DNA from: Deltaproteobacteria bacterium
GTDB taxonomy: Bacteria > Myxococcota_A > UBA9160 > SZUA-336
DNA: 6,813 bases
NCBI GenBank assembly: GCA_030665705.1
Contig: DAOUZG010000101.1
Coordinates: 1 to 6,813 of the forward strand
Reading direction: 5' to 3'
Shown here in pieces: positions 4,646 through 6,813 of the stretch. Each line of letters begins with the position of its first letter. The stretch's first letter is position 1. The translations under genes were made by a program, and so were the position numbers. The notes under the pieces were generated by a model. It ran no database searches, was not told where the DNA came from, and saw nothing but the letters and a program-made list of their open reading frames with translations.

Positions 4646-6093
4646 GCTCGGCTTCCCTGGGACTGGCCGCACTTGCCGTCTACACCCTCGTGCTGGTCGC
4701 GGTGGCCGAAATCGCGCGTCGTGCTCGGAAGAGCCGAACCCCCGCCGACCACTTCCTCGCGGGTCGCGAGCTCGGCGTATTCGTTCTCTTCCTGACGCTT
4801 TATGCGACTACATACAGTGGAAATTCTCTGCTCGGGTACCCCGGCGAGGCCTACCGACGCGGGTTTTCGTGGATCATGGCTACGGGATTCATGATGGCCA
4901 TCATCTTTGCTTTCCACGCGCTGGTCCCTAGGCTCCGACCGGTTGCGGTCCGCTACGAGTTCGTGACGCCCGGCGACTGGATCCGGTACCGGTTCGGCAC
5001 CGAACCGGGGGGCAAGGCGTTGTTGTTCGGTGTTTCGCTGCTGATGACCATCGCGCTGGCGAGCTTTCTGCTCACGCAACTCATCGCGATGGGCCATGTG
5101 ACGAGCCAGGTCACGGACGGCCTGGTTCCGTACTGGGTCGGCGTTGTGGGACTCGCCGGAATGATCCTGCTGTACGAAACCGTGGGTGGCATGCGTGCTG
5201 TCGCGTGGACCGACGCCGCCCAGGGTGTGCTAATGCTCCTCGGCCTCTCCGCGCTCCTCGGATGGCTCATCGGGACCGCAGGTGGGCTCGAGTCGATGAC
5301 TCGAGAGCTCTACGAGCTCCGGCCCGAGGCGGTCCGCGTACCCGACGCACGCGAGTGTGCGAACTGGGGAAGCACGCTGGTGCTGTTGGGGCTGGCCAGC
5401 GTCATCTATCCCCAGGCGATTCAGCGCATCTACGCAGCGCGGAGCGGTCTCGCGCTCAGACGGTCGCTCTCGATCATGACCTTCATGCCGCTCACGACCA
5501 CCCTCGTCGTCACGCTCATCGGGCTCGCCGCGATCTCGCGATTCGAGCACCTCGGGGCTCTGGAGGCGGACACGGTGATGCCGCGACTCCTGGCCGACTG
5601 GGCGGCAAGCGGTCCGATCGGTGCAGGGCTCGCGATCCTGGTGTTTCTGGGGGCCCTCGCGGCGATGATGTCGACGGCCGACTCGGTCCTGCTCTCGCTC
5701 GGTTCCGTCATCGCCTCGGATCTGCTGGGACGATCGCGGCTCGAGGCGAACACGACACGGCTCGGGACGAACATCGCGGCGGTCGTGATGGCAGGCGCGG
5801 TCATCCTCGCGCTCTCTCCCCGACTCACGATCTGGCGCTTGATCGAGCTGAAGATGGAGCTACTGGTCCAGTGCGTTCCGGCGTTCCTCCTGGCGATTCA
5901 CTGGCGGGGGTTCCGCGCTCGCCCCGCTCTATGGGGCCTCGGGGTCGGCGCGGTGCTCGCGATCGGCTCGGTGCTGCTGGGGGTCAAGCGGATCGGAGGC
6001 CTACACGTCGGGGTGCTGGCTCTCCTCGTGAACGCGGGGATCGCAACCGTCGGATCGTTGCGTCCCCTTGCTCGACCGCACCCAGCCCCGTAG
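4642..6093 (+). CDS. Sodium:solute symporter (SSS family) permease
   Basis: The 483-residue product is an inner-membrane permease that imports a small solute with sodium. Hydrophobic segments recur along its whole length, consistent with the 11-13 helices of the family. The first helix is near residues 5-24, followed by the conserved loop with FLAGRELG (38-45). YSGNSLLGYPGEAYRRG (59-75) marks the unwound first core helix. GGMRAVAWTDAAQG (182-195) is the family signature. LAAMMSTADS (339-348) carries Ser344 and Thr345, which match the sodium-site Ser/Thr pair of vSGLT and PutP. Gln260 and Arg262 lie in the conserved PQAIQRIYAA stretch. The substrate cannot be read from the sequence; monocarboxylates or other organic acids are plausible because DUF3311-paired and MctC-like members carry them and acyl-CoA genes lie nearby. 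It starts at a GTG behind a strong GGAGGA and is coupled to the small upstream gene. Confidence 0.9.
   Translation: MSSASLGLAALAVYTLVLVAVAEIARRARKSRTPADHFLAGRELGVFVLFLTLYATTYSGNSLLGYPGEAYRRGFSWIMATGFMMAIIFAFHALVPRLRPVAVRYEFVTPGDWIRYRFGTEPGGKALLFGVSLLMTIALASFLLTQLIAMGHVTSQVTDGLVPYWVGVVGLAGMILLYETVGGMRAVAWTDAAQGVLMLLGLSALLGWLIGTAGGLESMTRELYELRPEAVRVPDARECANWGSTLVLLGLASVIYPQAIQRIYAARSGLALRRSLSIMTFMPLTTTLVVTLIGLAAISRFEHLGALEADTVMPRLLADWAASGPIGAGLAILVFLGALAAMMSTADSVLLSLGSVIASDLLGRSRLEANTTRLGTNIAAVVMAGAVILALSPRLTIWRLIELKMELLVQCVPAFLLAIHWRGFRARPALWGLGVGAVLAIGSVLLGVKRIGGLHVGVLALLVNAGIATVGSLRPLARPHPAP
5287..5305. repeat. Perfect 8-bp inverted repeat inside the symporter gene
   Basis: CTCGAGTC (5287-5294) and GACTCGAG (5298-5305) flank GAT. 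The repeat is followed at once by a second symmetric patch of two GAGCTC sites. It encodes a hydrophilic loop of the symporter, so codon choice for Leu, Glu, Ser and Arg may explain it. Confidence 0.4.
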
Positions 6094-6102
6094 CCTTGCT
6101 CC

Positions 6103-6486
6103 ATGGTCTCGTCGGTTACGGAGGGGGTTCGCGTCTCCGTCGTCAGCTCCTTCCTTCCCCGCAAGAGCTCACCCGAGCGCCGGCGGTACGTCTTCGCATA
6201 CCGAATCACGATCGCCAACGAATCCTCGCGAACCGTCCAGCTCCTTCGCCGCCACTGGATGATCTCGGACGAGAACGGCCAGGTCACCGAGGTGCACGGC
6301 GAGGGCATCGTGGGCGAGCAACCGGTTCTTGGACCGGGCGCCGATTACACCTACACGAGCGGAGCGGTGCTCGAGACTCCGACGGGGACCATGGAGGGGC
6401 ACTACGAAATGCAGGTTCCCGACGGCGAGCTGCTGCGGGTTGCTATTCCGCTCTTTGCGCTCGGCCGGCCGGCGGCTGTTCACTGA
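6103..6486 (+). CDS. apaG: ApaG domain protein
   Basis: The 127-residue product matches ApaG (DUF525), a small soluble protein with an immunoglobulin/fibronectin-like beta-sandwich and the usual length of about 125. Strand motifs appear in order: VSVVSSFLP (11-19), YVFAYRITIANES (29-41), RRHWMISDENG (49-59), the hallmark GEGIVGEQPVLGPG (66-79), YTYTSGAVLETPTGTMEGHYEM (83-103) and VAIPLFAL (113-120). ApaG has been linked genetically to cobalt/magnesium handling and ApaH in enteric bacteria, but its biochemical function is not settled; apaH is not present here. It begins 9 bases after the symporter stop with no Shine-Dalgarno sequence, so translation may depend on readthrough coupling from the symporter. 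The ATG at 6103 fits the family start. Confidence 0.92.
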   Translation: MVSSVTEGVRVSVVSSFLPRKSSPERRRYVFAYRITIANESSRTVQLLRRHWMISDENGQVTEVHGEGIVGEQPVLGPGADYTYTSGAVLETPTGTMEGHYEMQVPDGELLRVAIPLFALGRPAAVH

Positions 6487-6811
6487 GCTGCGGATCATGC
6501 GCCGGGGCAAACGGCTGCCGCGGATCGACGAACGGAGAGGGATCTCCGCGGAGAAGGGGGAGGAGGGGAGGGAGCGCGCGTGAAAAGGGTGGGTGCTCCA
6601 AGGGGCACCCGAGCAGGCGCTCCACCTCCGGCTGGGCAACAGCCTCCCGAACGAGGGGTTGGGGCGGGGTCGCTCCCCACAGGTCCCGGACCACGCGAAG
6701 CCGAGCCGTTGGGCTGGCCTCTTCGAGCGGGAAGGGGAGCGGGATGCTGAGCACGCTCTCGGGGTACCGCACGGGACGGCGGGACACCATGTTCGAGGTC
6801 GCCCTAAACAA
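6443..6811 (-). CDS. Hypothetical proline-rich protein at the right edge (weak)
   Basis: A minus-strand frame is open from the right edge to a stop at 6443-6445. The likely start is the ATG at 6788-6790 (115 residues); a TTG at 6809-6811 or a start beyond the window is also possible. The N-terminal half has G/C-rich third positions and a protein-like composition (YPESVLSIPLPFPLEEASP; ARLRVVRDLWG). The C-terminal half is dominated by Pro, Arg and Leu and overlaps the convergent apaG by 44 bases, which is suspicious. I recognise no family. A stem at 6591-6610 lies within it. It may be a real C-terminus, a decayed gene or non-coding DNA. If it is not real, 6487-6813 holds no other gene I can support. 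Confidence 0.35.
   Translation of the reverse strand: MFRATSNMVSRRPVRYPESVLSIPLPFPLEEASPTARLRVVRDLWGATPPQPLVREAVAQPEVERLLGCPLEHPPFSRALPPLLPLLRGDPSPFVDPRQPFAPAHDPQLSEQPPAGRAQRAE
6591..6610. other. Hairpin GGGTGC/GCACCC downstream of apaG
   Basis: GGGTGC (6591-6596) pairs with GCACCC (6605-6610) around an 8-base loop, which can tighten by further pairing of CC with GG. It lies 105 bases after the apaG stop. There is no T-run after it on the plus strand. On the minus strand ACCCTTTTC follows, a weak U-tract. It is at best a poor terminator and overlaps the doubtful hypothetical ORF. Confidence 0.2.
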
Positions 6812-6813
6812 CC

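Noticed and set aside
6591..6610. Intrinsic terminator for apaG
   Set aside because: The stem has no T-run on the plus strand and lies 105 bases beyond the stop.
1..6813. tRNA or rRNA genes, CRISPR arrays, insertion sequences, prophage genes or defence genes
   Set aside because: I saw no tandem repeats with spacers, no terminal inverted repeats with a transposase, and no RNA gene signature anywhere in the window.

Overview
This is a GC-rich, tightly packed bacterial chromosome segment with no RNA genes, insertion sequences, CRISPR arrays or phage genes. Third codon positions are strongly G/C. Shine-Dalgarno sites of the GGAGGA type, ApaG, and a paired small-subunit/sodium-solute symporter suggest a Gram-negative environmental bacterium of a proteobacterial or myxobacterial kind. 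That placement is an inference; no marker gene here fixes it. All three stop codons end genes in the window, so the standard genetic code applies.

Left part (1-1653). The last 26 codons of an amidohydrolase-like enzyme run in from the left on the plus strand. Facing it, 3 bases away, is a minus-strand reading frame running from 1653 down to 85. It encodes a class III nucleotide cyclase, one membrane segment and an alpha/beta hydrolase. The frame is interrupted once, by an in-frame TAA at 610-612 inside the hydrolase, between the nucleophile serine and the Asp/His of the triad. No frameshift accompanies the stop. This is the most unusual feature of the window.

Middle part (1654-4342). A 201-bp divergent intergenic region contains two adjacent hairpins, a 10-bp palindrome and possible promoter elements. 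It leads to a two-module VOC (glyoxalase-fold) protein on the plus strand. That gene converges on, and overlaps by 4 bases, a minus-strand gene for a CoA-binding protein that resembles the alpha subunit of ADP-forming acyl-CoA synthetase. No ATP-grasp beta subunit is visible. A possible 25-30-codon mini-ORF sits directly before the CoA-binding gene and overlaps its GTG start.

Right part (4343-6813). A small two-helix membrane protein (DUF3311-like) and a sodium:solute symporter overlap by 4 bases and form a translationally coupled transporter pair. apaG follows 9 bp later. A weakly supported minus-strand hypothetical ORF occupies the right edge.

Functionally, the window mixes acyl-CoA/carboxylate metabolism (amidohydrolase, CoA ligase alpha subunit, VOC protein, symporter) with a membrane signalling protein. 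The genes do not form one operon. The only clear operon is the transporter pair, perhaps with apaG.
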